A DNA stretch of 64,000 nt from an uncultured Pseudodesulfovibrio sp. (GCF_963675635.1 NZ_OY776488.1:2116001-2180000); one strand, 5' to 3'; positions 33,245 through 42,848 are shown, counted from the stretch's first letter. Program-made: numbers and translations. Notes: generated from the letters alone by a model not told the origin.

Positions 33245-35422
33245 GTGAACGTTCAATCTCACAAAGAGCTTACCGATAGAATTTGGGAAATTGCCAACCG
33301 GCTTCGAGGGCCGTACAGGCCGCCGCAATATAGGTTGGTCATGTTGCCTATGGTCGTGCTTCGTAGGCTGGATTGTGTACTTGAACCGACTAAAGATGCC
33401 GTTCTCAAGCAATATGCAAAGCTTGAGGTTCAGGAGATGCCGGAAAAGGCTATGGATAAGATCCTCGGCAAAGCGGCTGATCCGACCAGGCACCATCCTT
33501 TTTACAACACCAGCCCCTACACTTTCAGAAAGCTCTTGGACGACGCTGAAAACATTGCGCCCAACCTTATTTCATATATCAATGGTTTTTCGCCTATTGC
33601 ACGGGCCATCTTTGAGAAATTCAAGTTCTTTGATCAGATTGAAAAGCTGGATTCCAGCAACCGGCTCTACAAGGTTGTGGGGTTGATGTCCGATGTCGAT
33701 TTGCATCCAAAGCGCATCGACAACATCCAGATGGGGTACCTGTTCGAACACCTCATCATGAAGTTCAACGAACAGGCCAACGAGGTGGCTGGTGACCACT
33801 TTACCCCGCGTGAAGTCATTCGACTTATGGCGAATCTCGTCTATACCGGGGAAAAGGATGTCTACAAGCCGGGTATTTTCCGCACCATTTACGATCCGGC
33901 CTGTGGAACCGGCGGCATGCTGTCTGTCTCTGAGGAATTCATTCGTAGCCAAAATGATAAGGCGCAGCTGGAACTCTTTGGCCAGGAGTATAATGACGAA
34001 TCCTGGGCCATCTGCTGTTCGGATATGCTTATTAAGGATGAACCCACCGAGAATATCGTGTTGGGCGACACTCTTGGTGATGGCAAGACCCACGACGGTT
34101 TTGAGGGCGATAAATTTCATTATCTCATGGCCAACCCGCCTTTTGGCGTCGAGTGGAAGGATCAAAAGACCGTCGTGGCGGGCGAGCACAAGACGCACGG
34201 CTTTGCAGGGCGCTTTGGGGCGGGGGTGCCTGCCATCAATGACGGCTCCCTCCTGTTCCTTCAGCACATGATTTCCAAGATGCATCCGTATAAAGATGGC
34301 GACGAGGACCAGCTGGGTTCCAAGATCGCTATCGTCTTCAACGGCTCGCCGCTCTTTTCTGGTGATGCTGGTTCCGGCCCCTCCAATATCCGGCGTTGGA
34401 TTATCGAGAACGACTGGCTTGATGCCATTGTCGCGTTGCCTGACCAGCTGTTCTACAACACCGGCATTTATACATACATCTGGCTGGTGACGAACAGGAA
34501 GGCTCCGGAGCGCAAGGGCAAGGTGCAGCTCATCGACGGCACCCGCTTTTTCCAGAAGATGAAAAAGAGCCTCAACAACAAGCGCAATGAGATCACTGAA
34601 GAACAGATCCGGCATCTGACGACGGTTTATGGAAACAACACGGATGGCGAGACCGCCGAGGTCCAGATCAACGAGCACACCGAGGAGCGCGTCATTTCGC
34701 GCATCTTTGAGAATCGTGAATTCGGGTTCCTCAAGGTTACAGTGGAACGTCCGTTACGCATGAGCTTCGAGGCCACGCCGGAACGGATCGCCAAGCTCGA
34801 TGACCAGACCGCCTTTGCCAATCTGGCCAAGTCCAAGAAGCGCAAGAACGAGGCGGCCATGAAGCGCGAAGAGGAAGAGGGACGCCTGCAACAGCATCTG
34901 ATCAAGACTGCGCTTGAAACGCTTGAGGCAAACGGGACTTATATGGACCGCGCCGTTTTTGATGGCGACGTGAAGAAGGCCGCAAAGCGAATCGGGGTCA
35001 AGATCCCTGCTCCGGTCAAAAAGTCGATTTATGCCGCCCTTGGCGAACGCAATCAGGATGCCGAGATATGTCGTGACGCCAAGGGGAATCCCGAACCGGA
35101 CAGCGAATTGCGCGACACCGAGAACATCCCGCTGCCCGAGGGGACAGCGTTGCCCCTGCCCATGGACTTCGGTCCGGACAAGCCCAATGACAGGCTGGTG
35201 ACGAAATTCAAGCCGACCATTGAAGCCTACATGGCTCGCGAGGTCCTGCCTCACGTCTCTGATGCCTGGGTCGACTACGACAAGACCAAGGTGGGCTACG
35301 AGATCCCCATCAACCGGCATTTCTATGTGTACAAGCCGCCTCGCCCGCTGAATGAGATTGAGACTGACATTACGAAGCTTGAGGGCAAGATCGCGGATAT
35401 GCTGAAGGGGTTGGTAGCATGA
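33245..35422 (+). CDS. hsdM: Type I restriction-modification methyltransferase subunit
   Basis: A 725-residue N6-adenine methyltransferase. AdoMet motif DPACGTGGM lies near residue 217 and catalytic motif ANPPFG near 297. The N-terminal helical domain (RLVMLPMVVLRRLD) is typical of HsdM. A C-terminal extension of some 200 residues is larger than in the compact E. coli form. The GTG at 33245 with AGGAG upstream was chosen; the frame continues upstream without a site. Its stop overlaps hsdS (ATGA). Confidence 0.95.
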   Translation: MNVQSHKELTDRIWEIANRLRGPYRPPQYRLVMLPMVVLRRLDCVLEPTKDAVLKQYAKLEVQEMPEKAMDKILGKAADPTRHHPFYNTSPYTFRKLLDDAENIAPNLISYINGFSPIARAIFEKFKFFDQIEKLDSSNRLYKVVGLMSDVDLHPKRIDNIQMGYLFEHLIMKFNEQANEVAGDHFTPREVIRLMANLVYTGEKDVYKPGIFRTIYDPACGTGGMLSVSEEFIRSQNDKAQLELFGQEYNDESWAICCSDMLIKDEPTENIVLGDTLGDGKTHDGFEGDKFHYLMANPPFGVEWKDQKTVVAGEHKTHGFAGRFGAGVPAINDGSLLFLQHMISKMHPYKDGDEDQLGSKIAIVFNGSPLFSGDAGSGPSNIRRWIIENDWLDAIVALPDQLFYNTGIYTYIWLVTNRKAPERKGKVQLIDGTRFFQKMKKSLNNKRNEITEEQIRHLTTVYGNNTDGETAEVQINEHTEERVISRIFENREFGFLKVTVERPLRMSFEATPERIAKLDDQTAFANLAKSKKRKNEAAMKREEEEGRLQQHLIKTALETLEANGTYMDRAVFDGDVKKAAKRIGVKIPAPVKKSIYAALGERNQDAEICRDAKGNPEPDSELRDTENIPLPEGTALPLPMDFGPDKPNDRLVTKFKPTIEAYMAREVLPHVSDAWVDYDKTKVGYEIPINRHFYVYKPPRPLNEIETDITKLEGKIADMLKGLVA

Positions 35423-36732
35423 CCGATGTTCCTGAAAATATTGCCCGAGCCTATGGCGAGCTTCCGGAAGGCTGGAAACTTGAAAAACTGAAGTTCTTTG
35501 CGGACATTCGTAATAGCAACGTCGACAAAGTACTCAAAGATGACGAAGTTCCGGTGAGTCTCTGCAACTATACTGATGTATACTACAATGATCGGATAAC
35601 ATCAGACATGCCCTTTATGCAGGGCTCAGCAACTGATACTGAAATCCAACGTTTTCAGCTGAAGCGTGGGCAAGTCATTATCACCAAGGATAGTGAAAGC
35701 TGGGATGACATCGGTATTCCGGCATTCGTAACTGAAGACATGCCAGAAGTCTTGTGCGGGTATCATTTATCAGTATTCGACCCGAATGAAGAACTAGACG
35801 GCGGCTACCTCGCTTGGCTTTGTCGGTCTGAGCCCCTGAATAATCAATTCAAGTTAGCGGCAAATGGTGTCACCCGTTTTGGGTTGGGCCAATATCCGAT
35901 GAGAAACTCCTTCATTGCAGCTCCCCCCTTCGAAATCCAAAAGCGAATTGCCCAATTTCTGGATGAGAAGACCGCCAAGATTGATGGGCTGATCGAGAAG
36001 AAACGCGAGCTGCTGGATCGCCTGGCCGAAAAGCGGCAGGCCCTCATCACCCAGGCCGTCACCAAGGGGCTCAACCCAGATGCGCCCATGAAGCCTTCCG
36101 GGATTGAGTGGCTGGGGGATATTCCGGAGCATTGGGATGTATTCCCTTTAAAGAGAGTGCTAACCGATTCAACCTATGGCATTTCGGCGTCCCTTGAACC
36201 TGCTGGCGAAGTCGTCATACTTCGGATGGGCAACCTTGTAGACGGGATAATAGATTATTCCGATTTAAAATTTCTTGACGAGATTGATGATGGACTATTG
36301 TTGCAGCCACGAGATGTTGTTTTCAATAGAACTAATAGTTTAGATTTAGTTGGAAAGACTTCACTTTTTATGGGGAATGCAGATTCCCCAGTATCTTTTG
36401 CCTCCTACTTGGTTAGGTTTCGCTTCGATGAACGCTACCTGCCTGAATACGCCAACTACGTCATGGGAACAGAAAGTCTTTTGGCTCTAGTTCGAACGTT
36501 TGCTCTCCGTAGCATAGGGCAAGCGAACCTAAATCCCAGTAGGTACTCGATGACTATATTTCCTGTTCCACCATTGGGTGAACAGGAAGAGATTGTAACA
36601 AAGCTAGATTATGAAAACGATCGTATTAGTGTTGCCGTAGAGAATATTTCTAAATCGATCTGCGCACTCGAAGAGTATCGTTCTGCTCTCATCACCTCTG
36701 CAGTCACAGGTCAGATCGAGGCTCTCAAATGA
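35419..36732 (+). CDS. hsdS: Type I restriction-modification specificity subunit
   Basis: A 437-residue DNA-recognition subunit with two target-recognition domains, each followed by a coiled-coil spacer. The first ends in PFEIQKRIAQFLDEKTAKID with KRELLDRLAEKRQAL, the second begins GIEWLGDIPEHWDV and ends PPLGEQEEIV. It selects the bipartite target of the methyltransferase and nuclease. It overlaps hsdM and the next gene by four bases each. The target sequence cannot be read from the protein by eye. Confidence 0.95.
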   Translation: MTDVPENIARAYGELPEGWKLEKLKFFADIRNSNVDKVLKDDEVPVSLCNYTDVYYNDRITSDMPFMQGSATDTEIQRFQLKRGQVIITKDSESWDDIGIPAFVTEDMPEVLCGYHLSVFDPNEELDGGYLAWLCRSEPLNNQFKLAANGVTRFGLGQYPMRNSFIAAPPFEIQKRIAQFLDEKTAKIDGLIEKKRELLDRLAEKRQALITQAVTKGLNPDAPMKPSGIEWLGDIPEHWDVFPLKRVLTDSTYGISASLEPAGEVVILRMGNLVDGIIDYSDLKFLDEIDDGLLLQPRDVVFNRTNSLDLVGKTSLFMGNADSPVSFASYLVRFRFDERYLPEYANYVMGTESLLALVRTFALRSIGQANLNPSRYSMTIFPVPPLGEQEEIVTKLDYENDRISVAVENISKSICALEEYRSALITSAVTGQIEALK

Positions 36733-37358
36733 CCCTCGCTGCCGCAACATACTTTGAGCACCTTAAGGCTTATGTAAACAGCCAGTACATCACGCATGAT
36801 GGCGCAGGTGGCAAGGTCATCCTCAAGGAGAAGTACTTTCGTCCTGAGGACGTGAAACCACAGACGCGAAAGATAGAATTAAGTCTGCCAGGCGCAGGAA
36901 TGGCTTTCAAGCTCGATCAAGATGAGTTTGAAACAAAGGAGAAGAAGGGTAAACAGAAAAAGAAGGATAAACCATCACTTTTTCATTTCCTTGACGACAC
37001 TTCGAAGCCTTGGTCCAAGAGGTGCGATTTTGTGATTTTCTACGTGAAAGGAAGAATGTTTCATGCAGACTGCATCGAGTTTAAATCCAAAAGCCTTGCC
37101 GCTGACAAAATTGTACCGCAACTTGCAGCGGGAACCAACTGGGTGCGGAGCCTGAAACGTACCATCGAGAACTATACGGGCTACACCCGACGTATCAGAT
37201 TGCGTAAATTTGTTTTTGCAGAAAATGAAAACCCTGATGCATATCTTGAAGAGAATAGGCAACTCAAAGCTGATGCCTCAATACGCTATTACCACTTTGA
37301 CGAGGTCCAGGGACAATCTTTAGCCGACCTCGAAAATGCCTCTGTACAGGAGATTTGA
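36729..37358 (+). CDS. PD-(D/E)XK-like protein embedded in the hsd operon
   Basis: A 209-residue protein, unrecognised as a family. Residues 100-119 fit a PD-(D/E)XK active site: D100 in KRCDFVIFYV, then E117 and K119 in ADCIEFKSK, followed by a helix with KIVPQLAAGTNW. A Lys-rich loop (KEKKGKQKKKDK) precedes it. It overlaps hsdS as ATGA and ends three bases before hsdR, so its product is made with the restriction complex. It may be an additional nuclease, an accessory specificity factor or an immunity component. Confidence 0.75.
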   Translation: MTLAAATYFEHLKAYVNSQYITHDGAGGKVILKEKYFRPEDVKPQTRKIELSLPGAGMAFKLDQDEFETKEKKGKQKKKDKPSLFHFLDDTSKPWSKRCDFVIFYVKGRMFHADCIEFKSKSLAADKIVPQLAAGTNWVRSLKRTIENYTGYTRRIRLRKFVFAENENPDAYLEENRQLKADASIRYYHFDEVQGQSLADLENASVQEI

Positions 37359-37361
37359 CCT

Positions 37362-40300
37362 ATGGCTGGGCACACTGAACGCGACTTCGAAAATGCAATT
37401 GAATACGGTCTCCTGAAATCTGGCGGCTACACCAAACGCACCCCGCAGGACTATGACGAGTCGCTCGCTCTTTTCTCTGCCGACGTCACTGGATTTCTCA
37501 AGGAGTCGCAACCTTCGAAATGGAGTGCGCTGGAAGCGTTGCTCAGTGATAAGACAGAAGCGACTGTACTCGACAATCTCGCCAAAGAGCTCGCGCTCAA
37601 AGGCACGCTCCACGTCTTTCGCCACGGTTTCAAGTGTTATGGCAAGAAATTCCGGCTTGCATACTTCCGTCCCAATACGTCCATGAATCCTGAGGCGGCG
37701 GAGCAATACGCCAAGAACAGACTGACCATTACCCGCCAAGTTGCGTTCACGTCGGTCATGAAGCGGCCCGACGGCAAGAGCAACCGCAAGTGCATCATTG
37801 ACGTGACCCTTGCCGTAAACGGCCTGCCCGTGGTGACGGTTGAGCTCAAGAATCCGCAAACCGGGCAGAAGGTGGCAAAGGCCATCGAGCAGTATCAAAA
37901 GGATCGTGATGGACGAGATCTGCTCTTTGAATTCAAAAAACGGGCTCTGGTTCATTTCGCCGTTGATCCGGATGAAGTGTGGATGACGACACAATTGAAG
38001 GGCAAAGAGACCTTCTTCCTGCCGTTCAATCGAGGTAACAACCATGGAGCAGGCAACCCGCCTGTCGAGAACAATTGGAAAACACACTATCTCTGGGATG
38101 AGGTCCTTCAAGCTGACAGCCTCCTGGAGATCCTCCAACGCTTCATGCATCTTGAGGTCAAGGAGCGGAAGATAAAGACCAGCAAGGGCAACCTCCGAAC
38201 TGTGAAGACGGAGAAGATGATCTTTCCCCGCTACCACCAGCTTGATGTAGTCCGAAAACTCATAGGCCACACCAAGGCTCACGGTTCAGGCCGAAACTAC
38301 CTGATCCAGCATTCTGCCGGTTCAGGAAAATCCAACTCCATTGCATGGCTCGCCCACAGGCTGGCCAGTCTGCATGATGAACAGGATAGTAAGATTTTTC
38401 ATTCGGTTATCGTCGTCACTGACCGTCGAGTGCTGGATCAGCAATTGCAGAACACCATTTACCAGTTCGAGCACAAGACCGGCGTTGTCGAGAAGATCGA
38501 CGAAGATACCCAGCAGCTCGCACGCGCTTTGTCCCAGGGGACGTCGGTCATCATCACGACGATCCAGAAGTTCCCCTTCATTTCGCAGGCGCTCTCCACC
38601 CTGGAGAATAAAGGCGCGGGAGTAGCCATTGACACGGCAAGCAAGCGATTTGCCGTTATCGTGGACGAGGCCCACTCTTCTCAGAGCGGCGAGACCGCTA
38701 CAGCCCTGAAAGGCATGTTGAACAAGGATGGCATTGAAGCCGCCGTTGCTGCCCAAATTTCGGATGAAGAGGATGGGGCATACAGCGAGGAAGACATCAA
38801 GGCCCTCCGAGATGCTTATCAGCGCGCCCGGCAACCGAATCTTAGCTTTTTCGCATTCACTGCCACCCCAAAGTACAAGACAAAGGCCTTGTTCGATGAA
38901 CCAGGCCCGTCCGGCGATTCGCCATTTCATGAATACACCATGCGTCAGGCCATCGAAGAAGGCTTCATCATGGATGTGCTGGAGAACTACACTACCTACA
39001 AGCGGTTCTTCGGCCTGGTGAAGCAGGTCGAGGCTGACCCAGAGGTTCCCCGCAAAAGGGCTGCCAGGGCACTCACGCAGTTCATGGAGCTGCACCCGGT
39101 CAACATTGAGCAGGTTGTATCCGTCATCATCGAGCATTTTCGCCTCAACGTTATGCACGAGCTGGGTGGTCGGGCCAAGGCTATGGTCGTCACAGGCTCA
39201 CGTCTCTCGGCAGTGCAATATAAACTGGCTTTTGACCATTACATCAAGGAACGGGGATACACCGGTATTCGCTCTCTGGTGGCCTTTTCCGGGACGGTGG
39301 AAGACCCGGAAGATCCCGGCTCTGCGTACACTGAAGTCGGCATGAATGAAGGGCTTTCCGAAAGCGAGTTGCCGGAAGCATTCGGCGGCGATGAATACAG
39401 AGTCCTTCTGGTGGCAGAGAAATACCAGACCGGTTTTGATCAGCCTTTGCTGCAGACCATGTACGTCGTAAAGAGACTTTCTGGCGTCCAGGCTGTCCAG
39501 ACTCTTTCCCGCCTCAATCGCACCGCTCCCGGAAAGACCAGGACGTTTGTTCTCGACTTCGCCAACGAAGCCGCCGACATATTCAAGGCATTCAAGCCAT
39601 ACTATGAGTCAACACCTGTCGGTGAAAACGCAGATCCTCACCGTTTGTCCGAGTTGCAGCACCGCCTGCTTGAATGGGCAATTTTCGATTTGGAGGATGT
39701 CAATGCTTTTGCTGAGGTTTGGTACCGTAAGCGGCGCGACCACTCCGCCACCGATCATCGGAAGATGAATGCGATTCTTGATATTGTTGTTCAGCGCTTT
39801 ACTGAGCACACAGAAGAAGAACAGGAACAGTTCAGAGGTCAACTCACGGCGTATCGCAATCTCTATGCATTCCTTTCGCAGGTTATCCCGTACCAGGATA
39901 GTGAACTTGAAAAGCTCTACGCATTTGCTCGAAATCTGTTGCTGAAATTGCCCAGCCCAGGGGAAGGCCAGAAGTTCTCATTGGACGATGAAGTTGCGCT
40001 CCGTTATTTCCGGTTGCAACAAATGTCAGATGGTTCCATCGACCTTTCCAACGGCAAGGCTGATCCTTTAAAAGGCCCAACCGACGTCGGAACAGCTGGA
40101 GCCAAGGATGAAGAGGTTGTCCTTTCCAGTTTGGTCGATCGTCTCAATGAACGTTTCGGGACCGACTTCACCGAAGCAGATCAGCTCTTCTTTGATCAGA
40201 TCCGAGCCAGCGCGGAAGAAAACGAGGACATTGCCGAGGCTGCCCGTGCCAATAACTTCGCGAACTTCTCAGCTTATTTTGACAAGATTCTCGATGAGCT

Positions 40301-40433
40301 TTTCATCGCCCGCATGGAAGGCAACGAAGATATTTTCTCACGAGTCATGGCCGACAAGGATTTTCGTTCTGCTGCCCATGAGCATTTGGCGCAGGAATTA
40401 TTCCAGCGAATCCGAGACGAGAAAGTCGCATAA
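37362..40433 (+). CDS. hsdR: Type I restriction endonuclease / translocase subunit
   Basis: A 1023-residue motor subunit. The N-terminal nuclease has IDVTLAVNGLPVVTVELKN (D and ExK, residues about 146-163). The SF2 helicase core shows Walker A HSAGSGKSNS near 317, the DEAH-type box IVDEAHSSQSGE near 432, FAFTATPKYKTK and the later YQTGFDQP and LSRLNRTAPGK. It translocates DNA and cuts away from the recognition site. The ATG at 37362 follows the previous gene by three bases. Confidence 0.95.
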   Translation: MAGHTERDFENAIEYGLLKSGGYTKRTPQDYDESLALFSADVTGFLKESQPSKWSALEALLSDKTEATVLDNLAKELALKGTLHVFRHGFKCYGKKFRLAYFRPNTSMNPEAAEQYAKNRLTITRQVAFTSVMKRPDGKSNRKCIIDVTLAVNGLPVVTVELKNPQTGQKVAKAIEQYQKDRDGRDLLFEFKKRALVHFAVDPDEVWMTTQLKGKETFFLPFNRGNNHGAGNPPVENNWKTHYLWDEVLQADSLLEILQRFMHLEVKERKIKTSKGNLRTVKTEKMIFPRYHQLDVVRKLIGHTKAHGSGRNYLIQHSAGSGKSNSIAWLAHRLASLHDEQDSKIFHSVIVVTDRRVLDQQLQNTIYQFEHKTGVVEKIDEDTQQLARALSQGTSVIITTIQKFPFISQALSTLENKGAGVAIDTASKRFAVIVDEAHSSQSGETATALKGMLNKDGIEAAVAAQISDEEDGAYSEEDIKALRDAYQRARQPNLSFFAFTATPKYKTKALFDEPGPSGDSPFHEYTMRQAIEEGFIMDVLENYTTYKRFFGLVKQVEADPEVPRKRAARALTQFMELHPVNIEQVVSVIIEHFRLNVMHELGGRAKAMVVTGSRLSAVQYKLAFDHYIKERGYTGIRSLVAFSGTVEDPEDPGSAYTEVGMNEGLSESELPEAFGGDEYRVLLVAEKYQTGFDQPLLQTMYVVKRLSGVQAVQTLSRLNRTAPGKTRTFVLDFANEAADIFKAFKPYYESTPVGENADPHRLSELQHRLLEWAIFDLEDVNAFAEVWYRKRRDHSATDHRKMNAILDIVVQRFTEHTEEEQEQFRGQLTAYRNLYAFLSQVIPYQDSELEKLYAFARNLLLKLPSPGEGQKFSLDDEVALRYFRLQQMSDGSIDLSNGKADPLKGPTDVGTAGAKDEEVVLSSLVDRLNERFGTDFTEADQLFFDQIRASAEENEDIAEAARANNFANFSAYFDKILDELFIARMEGNEDIFSRVMADKDFRSAAHEHLAQELFQRIRDEKVA

Positions 40434-40445
40434 CAAGGAGGCTAC

Positions 40446-41315
40446 GTGTCTGAACCATACTCAATCAAAATGTTCCTGCCGGATGGTGATCCGGACGGCC
40501 TCCGTCTGATCGAAAAATCAAACTGGACCGGTATCGGTGTGGTCTTTTCCCGTTCTGGGTACAAGGACGCATTGAAGCGAGAAGAGTTCCAACGTACAGG
40601 CGTGTACGTCTTGGTCGGATCATCAGGAGACAGCAGTCTGCCCACCATTTATATTGGTGAAGGAGACCCGGTCCGCCCTCGACTGGATAGTCACTACGCC
40701 AAGAAGGACTTCTGGAACTGGGGCGTATTCTTCGTCACCAGCAACCAAAGTCTGAACAAGGCTCACGTTAAGTATTTGGAGAGTCGCCTGATTCAGCTTG
40801 CCAAAGACGTCAAGCAGTGCAACCTCGACAACGCGAATGATTCCAGCCAACCGAACTTGTCCGAAGCTGATGTGGCTGACATGGAAAGCTACATCCGGGA
40901 CATGCTCAAGGTCTTTCCCCTGGTGGGCCTCTCCGTCTTCGAAAAGCCAGAGCAGGTTTCGAATGAAAGAGAACTACTCTTCATCAAAGCCAAAGGGATT
41001 ACAGCCAAGGGCTACGAAACGAGCCGGGGTTTTGTCGTTCTTGAGGGGTCAGAAAGTGTTGTAGATGAGGTTCCCTCCATTCACGAATACCTCACTAGCT
41101 TACGAAGCGATCTGGTTAAGAAAGGCGTTTTGATCCCACAGAATGGGCATTACGCGTTCACCGAAAACTATGTATTCACGTCACCTAGTACAGCCGCAGG
41201 GGTTGTTCAGGGACGTAGCTCAAACGGCAGAACATGTTGGAAGGATGCTAAAGGGAAGACCTTGAAAACTATACAAACGGAAAGCACTAAGGGAAGTGAG
41301 GGGGCAGAGTCTTGA
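40446..41315 (+). CDS. GIY-YIG nuclease-fold protein with DUF4357-like tail
   Basis: A 289-residue protein. The GIY-YIG pair appears as GVYVLVG and IYIGEGD, with the conserved arginine in PRLDSH and a later catalytic-type glutamate in KYLESRLIQ. The C-terminus (GRSSNGRTCWKDAKGKTL) matches the DUF4357 tail seen on such proteins. A GTG start with AAGGAGG upstream lies 12 bases after hsdR. GIY-YIG/DUF4357 proteins commonly accompany type I systems; their task is unclear. Confidence 0.82.
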   Translation: MSEPYSIKMFLPDGDPDGLRLIEKSNWTGIGVVFSRSGYKDALKREEFQRTGVYVLVGSSGDSSLPTIYIGEGDPVRPRLDSHYAKKDFWNWGVFFVTSNQSLNKAHVKYLESRLIQLAKDVKQCNLDNANDSSQPNLSEADVADMESYIRDMLKVFPLVGLSVFEKPEQVSNERELLFIKAKGITAKGYETSRGFVVLEGSESVVDEVPSIHEYLTSLRSDLVKKGVLIPQNGHYAFTENYVFTSPSTAAGVVQGRSSNGRTCWKDAKGKTLKTIQTESTKGSEGAES

Positions 41316-41677
41316 AGCACGATATACTTGGATTGAAAGAACTCATCCGGCTCAATGTCCGAACCTATGCGGACATGTCCTCCATTACAGATCTCGGGGA
41401 ACTACGTAGTGCATTTCTTAAGGCCACAGAAATGGTTTTTGACGATCTTGAGGATGAACTCAAGACTTTCGGAGCCTCTTCCTCTCCAAAGAAAAGCTAT
41501 TCCATAGAAGGGAAAAAAGAGAAGCATCCTAAAGCGTATGAAAAATGGACTCCGGAAGAAGAGAAAGAACTCGCTCAAAGATATGAGCAAGGGATACCAA
41601 TTCCTGAGATCGCCGAGCAGTTGGGTAGAAATCCCGGGGGGATTAGGTCTAGGCTTCAAAAGTTAGGCTTATGCTGA
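41312..41677 (+). CDS. Small protein with C-terminal HTH/Myb-like domain
   Basis: A 121-residue protein starting with TTG that overlaps the previous stop (TTGA). The C-terminal 40 residues (YEKWTPEEEKELAQRYEQG, IPEIAEQLGRNPGGIRSRL) form a helix-turn-helix of the kind attached to restriction-related proteins and helicases. It is probably the last gene of the hsd operon; a terminator follows 40 bases later. Confidence 0.75.
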   Translation: MKHDILGLKELIRLNVRTYADMSSITDLGELRSAFLKATEMVFDDLEDELKTFGASSSPKKSYSIEGKKEKHPKAYEKWTPEEEKELAQRYEQGIPIPEIAEQLGRNPGGIRSRLQKLGLC

Positions 41678-41717
41678 GCTAATTACATTCACCATCCGTT
41701 GCACAAAACTATATAAA

Positions 41718-41753
41718 AATGAGGCGAGGAGGCGTAAGCTTTCTCGCCTCATT
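41718..41753 (+). terminator. Terminator of the hsd operon
   Basis: A perfect 11-bp stem AATGAGGCGAG / CTCGCCTCATT (41718-41728 and 41743-41753) followed by CATTTCT. It probably works in both directions. Confidence 0.75.
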
Positions 41754-41869
41754 CATTTCTCATGCTGTAAAACACAACTTTCTTTTGTAATCTTACTATT
41801 ATTTGCAGTGAAGCGAACTCTACCTCGACAACTTGCGGACCTTTGCTGCTCAAAGCATCCTTTTCTCAT

Positions 41870-42092
41870 GCATTTTAAACAATAGAACCTGTTTTATTTC
41901 AGGGTTGTTTAAAACGGTATTAGGTTAATATCTAAGTTTTATACTAAAGAAGACTCTAAAGCTATACTCTGTTTAAAACACTAAGAAGACTAACAAGAAA
42001 AAGAAATACTACTACAAAGCTAATACCTAATACTCTTTTTAGTAACAAAATACTTTTACCATTATAATATAGTGAAAGAATGTTAAAACTAA
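41870..42092 (+). repeat. AT-rich repeat region, candidate replication origin
   Basis: A low-G+C stretch with three copies of the TGTTTAAAA motif (inverted at 41873-41882, direct at 41905-41914 and 41970-41979). It also has two copies of ACTAAxGAAGACT near 41943 and 41980, and an inverted TATTAGGT / ACCTAATA pair. It immediately precedes an HUH-type protein gene. TATAAT at 42063-42068 may be that gene's -10 box. No reading frame here has a ribosome site. Confidence 0.4.
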
Positions 42093-42104
42093 ATGGAGAG
42101 TAAA

Positions 42105-42752
42105 ATGCACTATTTAACAAGTAGTAATTCTAACAACTACAATGGTCTTCCTGTTAACAATGGAAAGAATGGACAATACTTTTGCTACACTAGTATGCTT
42201 CAAAGATTCTATGAACTGTTAACGTCCATGACAGAACGGCATAGTCGCGTACTGTTTGTACGCTTTGATGTCAGATTTCCAAGTGGCTATATGCCTTTGG
42301 GAAGAAATGAGGAGATCACTCACCTTTGTAAGCGTCTGAAAGAAAACAGCAGAAGCAAAGGACGTGATCTTGGTTTGTTCTGGGTTCGGGAACAGAGTCG
42401 AGAGAAACACCAGCACTATCATTGTGTGGCTCTTATTGATGGTAACAAGGTTCAGAACCATAGGGCTTTTCTCATTGAAGTCGAACGTATCTGGAATCAC
42501 ATTACTGGGAGTACACAAACCGGAACAATTGATTGGTGTGAAAGGACTAGGAATGGTCAGCCAGGAAGAAATGGGATTATGATCCAGCGTCCTCTACGGA
42601 AGGCTCAAGGCGAGGAACTTCTCCATCAGCAGAATGACTTTCAGAGCAAGGTCAATCACTGCTTCGAGTGGGCCAGCTATCTTTGTAAAACCAATCAAAA
42701 AGACAACACACCGTCAGGTGTGAGGCGTTTTGGCTTGTCCCAGATGAAATAA
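42105..42752 (+). CDS. Inovirus Gp2 / YfjJ-like HUH protein
   Basis: A 215-residue protein related to the YagK/YfjJ and inovirus Gp2 group. It has the metal-binding HxH motif of HUH replication initiators (KHQHYHCVALIDG), the strand LFVRFDVRFPSGY before it, and a C-terminal NHCFEWASYLCKTNQ with the tyrosine/lysine region. Such proteins nick single-strand origins or control replication. GGAGAG lies five bases before the ATG at 42105, which is preferred to the ATG at 42093. Confidence 0.8.
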   Translation: MHYLTSSNSNNYNGLPVNNGKNGQYFCYTSMLQRFYELLTSMTERHSRVLFVRFDVRFPSGYMPLGRNEEITHLCKRLKENSRSKGRDLGLFWVREQSREKHQHYHCVALIDGNKVQNHRAFLIEVERIWNHITGSTQTGTIDWCERTRNGQPGRNGIMIQRPLRKAQGEELLHQQNDFQSKVNHCFEWASYLCKTNQKDNTPSGVRRFGLSQMK

Positions 42753-42795
42753 CCACAACCCACCCCATACTCCTTCGCTATGAAGGACCTTGGCA

Positions 42796-42828
42796 ACAGC
42801 CGTCAGACACCCCGTGTTTGGCGGCTGT
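42796..42828 (+). other. Leader hairpin before the 42849 gene
   Basis: ACAGCCG (42796-42802) pairs with CGGCTGT (42822-42828), with a CAC/GTG inner helix (42808-42810, 42814-42816). It lies 20 bases before the next start codon and could influence its expression or end the HUH-gene transcript. Confidence 0.45.
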
Positions 42829-42848
42829 GCTGTTTAAAGGACATTACA

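Noticed and set aside
33572-34678. Open minus-strand frame of 368 codons
   Set aside because: It is the antisense shadow of hsdM, with no start signal or recognisable protein words.
37320-39158. Two long minus-strand frames (320 and 278 codons)
   Set aside because: Both are antisense to hsdR, whose helicase and nuclease motifs are intact on the plus strand.
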